Source of the DNA: CAZEZY01 sp964516635
GTDB lineage: Bacteria; Pseudomonadota; Gammaproteobacteria; Burkholderiales; Burkholderiaceae_C
NCBI GenBank assembly: GCA_964516635.1
Contig: CAZEZY010000111.1
Span: forward strand, 1-8,180
DNA length: 8,180 nt
Reading direction: 5' to 3'
The position numbers and the translations under genes were made by a program. Positions 6,811 to 8,180 of the stretch are shown piece by piece. Below the pieces are notes generated by a model. It made no database searches. It had not been told where the DNA came from and worked only from the letters and a program-made list of their open reading frames with translations. How positions within the stretch are numbered: the stretch's first letter is position 1; each line of letters begins with the position of its first letter.

Positions 6811-6836
6811 TTCGCTGAAATGCCCGAACCGGTTAC
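6811..6836 (-). promoter_or_regulatory. Candidate ECF-sigma promoter upstream of the DUF3047 gene
   Basis: Read on the minus strand, GTAACC (6831-6836) is followed by exactly 16 nt and then CGAA (6811-6814). This equals the GTAACC-N16-CGAA consensus I recall for sigma-F-dependent, heavy-metal-responsive promoters of Caulobacter crescentus. Only 9 nt separate CGAA from the ATG, so the transcript would start at or next to the start codon. The match is exact over ten specified bases, but it rests on my memory of the consensus and on one site. Confidence 0.45.
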
Positions 6837-6921
6837 AGGCGAGCGAAGAAATTTTGGCTGGGGCTGGCTATCGAATCGTCTTTCATCCACACCTGAGACA
6901 CACGACCTTGCATTCGGGTTT

Positions 6922-7242
6922 TCAGTTTCCCAGCCATTCACCCATCGGGGGCAATCCCTGGCGGACGCGCGCCTTGTTACAGCCGTAACTGCCTTCTTGC
7001 AGTTCGGCGCATGGGCGTGGCCGTTGTTCGTAAATGCGGCAGATGGCCTTTTCACCGAGCTGGCCTTCCAGTGCCACACAGCGGATCGGAACCGCCCCAG
7101 TGCCTTTCATCCGACAGGTGGATCCGTTGACGACTTCCGTCAAGGCTTCGGGGACGGTTCCCCCCAGGCTATCGATCTCGTAAACAGAGAACTCAACCCG
7201 ATAGCTGTGACAGCAGGCTCCGCAACGGACGCATTCAGACAT
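6922..7242 (-). CDS. YkgJ-type zinc/iron-chelating cysteine-cluster protein, second of a tandem pair
   Basis: This is a 106-residue protein with the N-terminal cluster C4-x2-C7-GA-C10-C11 (ECVRCGACC) and further cysteines at 55, 68, 78 and 88, plus IYEQRPRPC (70-78). This is the pattern of the CxxCxxCC family (YkgJ, UPF0153), thought to bind zinc or an iron-sulfur cluster; no reaction is established. It has no signal peptide, so it should be cytoplasmic. The ATG at 7240-7242 lies 12 nt after the stop of its paralogue. No strong Shine-Dalgarno is visible. It aligns without gaps to the upstream paralogue for 97 residues, with about 50 identities counted by eye. All eight shared cysteines are conserved, and it has one extra cysteine (C43). 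Confidence 0.88.
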   Translation of the reverse strand: MSECVRCGACCHSYRVEFSVYEIDSLGGTVPEALTEVVNGSTCRMKGTGAVPIRCVALEGQLGEKAICRIYEQRPRPCAELQEGSYGCNKARVRQGLPPMGEWLGN

Positions 7243-7254
7243 GATTCCAGAGGT

Positions 7255-7566
7255 TCATTCCAGGTGCAGAGGCACGAGGCCATGCCGTCGCCGAGCCTGG
7301 GCGCAGGCTTCACTGCCTTCCTCAAATTCACGGCACGGGCTGGGACGCCACTCGTAGATGCCGCAGGCCACTTTCAGGCCCACCTGGCCGCTCAGCGCTG
7401 CGCAGCGAGGGTTTCGGTGATCGGTGCCGCGCAAACGACTGATCCCATCAGTCACGGGAACCCACAAGCCATCCGGGACATGGCCACCTTCGGATTGAGT
7501 TTCCAGCACCGAAAAGTCGACCCGGAAAGCCGCACAGCAGGCACCACAGCTCTGGCAGGCACTCAT
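7255..7566 (-). CDS. YkgJ-type zinc/iron-chelating cysteine-cluster protein, first of a tandem pair
   Basis: This 103-residue protein starts MSACQSCGACC, with cysteines at 4, 7, 10, 11, 55, 68, 78 and 88 and the family segment IYEWRPSPCREFEEGS (70-85). It belongs to the same CxxCxxCC family as the next gene, from which it is separated by 12 nt. A start at ATG 7564-7566 is preferred because it places the Cys cluster at the N-terminus exactly as in the paralogue. An upstream ATG at 7660-7662 would overlap argF by 73 nt with low-complexity residues. It begins 23 nt after the argF stop, so it may be co-transcribed with argF. No Shine-Dalgarno is obvious. Its function is unknown beyond likely metal binding. 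Confidence 0.87.
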   Translation of the reverse strand: MSACQSCGACCAAFRVDFSVLETQSEGGHVPDGLWVPVTDGISRLRGTDHRNPRCAALSGQVGLKVACGIYEWRPSPCREFEEGSEACAQARRRHGLVPLHLE

Positions 7567-7589
7567 CGCAGAGGCGTGAGGGGACACAT

Positions 7590-8180
7590 TCAGAGCCGAC
7601 CCAGCAGCAGGTATTCCATCAGGGCCTTCTGCACGTGCATGCGGTTCTCGGCCTCGTCCCACACCACGCTCTGCGGGCCATCGATCACATCAGCGGTCAC
7701 TTCTTCGCCCCGGTGGGCGGGCAGGCAATGCATGAACAGGGCATCGGGGCTGGCCACCGCCATCATGTCGGCCGTGACGCACCAGGCCGCGAAGGCCTTC
7801 ATGCGCGCCTCGTTCTCGGCTTCGTAGCCCATGCTGGTCCAGACGTCGGTCGTGACGAGGTCGGCGCCACGGCAAGCCTCCATCGGGTCCTTGAACACCT
7901 GCCAGCATTGGCTGCAGCTGACGCCTGCCACGGCCGGGTTCACCTCGTAGCCGCCCGGTGTGCTCACATGCACCTTGAAACCCAGAATGTCGGCTGCCTG
8001 CAGCCAGGTGTTGGCCATGTTGTTGCCATCACCCACCCAGGCCACCGTGATGCCCTTGAGCGCGTTCACGTCCAGGGTGCCGTCCGCGCGCTGGCCCCGA
8101 TGTTCCAGCCAGGTGAACAGGTCGGCCAGGATCTGGCAGGGATGGAATTCGTTGGTCAGGCCGTTGATGACCGGTACGCG
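7590..8180 (-). CDS. argF: Ornithine carbamoyltransferase, C-terminal 196 residues (gene enters from the right edge)
   Basis: This enzyme condenses carbamoyl phosphate with L-ornithine to make citrulline in arginine biosynthesis, in the cytoplasm. The frame is open to the window edge and begins RVPVINGLTNEFHPCQILADL, containing the carbamoyl-phosphate-binding HPCQ. It continues with VAWVGDGNNMANTW (the ornithine-binding domain start), TTDVWTSMGYEAE (the SMG loop that marks ornithine as opposed to aspartate carbamoyltransferases) and MHCLPAHRGEEV (the HCLP catalytic motif). It ends MEYLLLGRL before TGA at 7590-7592. The family is usually about 300-340 residues, so roughly the first 110-140 are outside the window. 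The sequence appears intact. The two YkgJ-type genes follow closely downstream on the same strand. Confidence 0.95.
   Translation of the reverse strand, partial: RVPVINGLTNEFHPCQILADLFTWLEHRGQRADGTLDVNALKGITVAWVGDGNNMANTWLQAADILGFKVHVSTPGGYEVNPAVAGVSCSQCWQVFKDPMEACRGADLVTTDVWTSMGYEAENEARMKAFAAWCVTADMMAVASPDALFMHCLPAHRGEEVTADVIDGPQSVVWDEAENRMHVQKALMEYLLLGRL

Noticed and set aside
7255..7662. A longer start (ATG 7660-7662) for the first YkgJ-type gene
   Set aside because: It would overlap argF by 73 nt and add 32 residues with no counterpart in the paralogue, whose Cys cluster begins at residue 4.

Overview
This window looks like a chromosomal segment of a high-GC betaproteobacterium. Burkholderiales, possibly near Comamonadaceae, fits best from the ornithine carbamoyltransferase sequence and GC-rich third codon positions, but this is inference from family resemblance and not a database result. 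Every gene I can support lies on the minus strand, so transcription runs from high to low coordinates. The large plus-strand reading frames are GC-rich shadows. No stretch longer than about 120 bases lacks a gene. I see no rRNA, tRNA, insertion sequence, CRISPR array or convincing intrinsic terminator.

Right part (8180 to 6013): the C-terminal two thirds of argF (ornithine carbamoyltransferase, arginine biosynthesis) enters from the right edge. It is followed closely by two tandem paralogous cysteine-cluster proteins of the YkgJ type (103 and 106 residues, same eight Cys positions). After 120 nt comes an exported DUF3047 protein. Just before its start codon is a good match to an ECF-sigma promoter (GTAACC, 16 nt, CGAA). 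This implies a leaderless or nearly leaderless message.

Left part (5924 to 1): a tightly packed operon of at least six genes in which all five junctions are 4-nt stop/start overlaps (ATGA four times, TTGA once). In order of transcription it encodes: an ArsS-like radical SAM/Cys-rich protein; a 723-residue fusion of a DedA/TVP38-type membrane domain to a mercuric-reductase/lipoamide-dehydrogenase-like flavoprotein; two glycosyltransferases of the families found beside ArsS (TIGR04283, then TIGR04282); a free-standing flavoprotein of the type otherwise fused to the N-terminus of selenophosphate synthetase; and the start of an exported protein that seems frameshifted and runs off the left edge. 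The set resembles an arsenosugar-type biosynthesis cassette, but no arsenite methyltransferase (ArsM) is visible. The real substrate is therefore open.

Assembly caveat: a 100-N gap at 4866-4965 interrupts the radical SAM gene. It is flanked by two identical 55-bp copies of the same coding sequence. Removing one copy plus the Ns restores an uninterrupted 335-residue protein that ends exactly at the ATGA overlap with the next gene. The gap is almost certainly a scaffolding artefact and hides no extra DNA.
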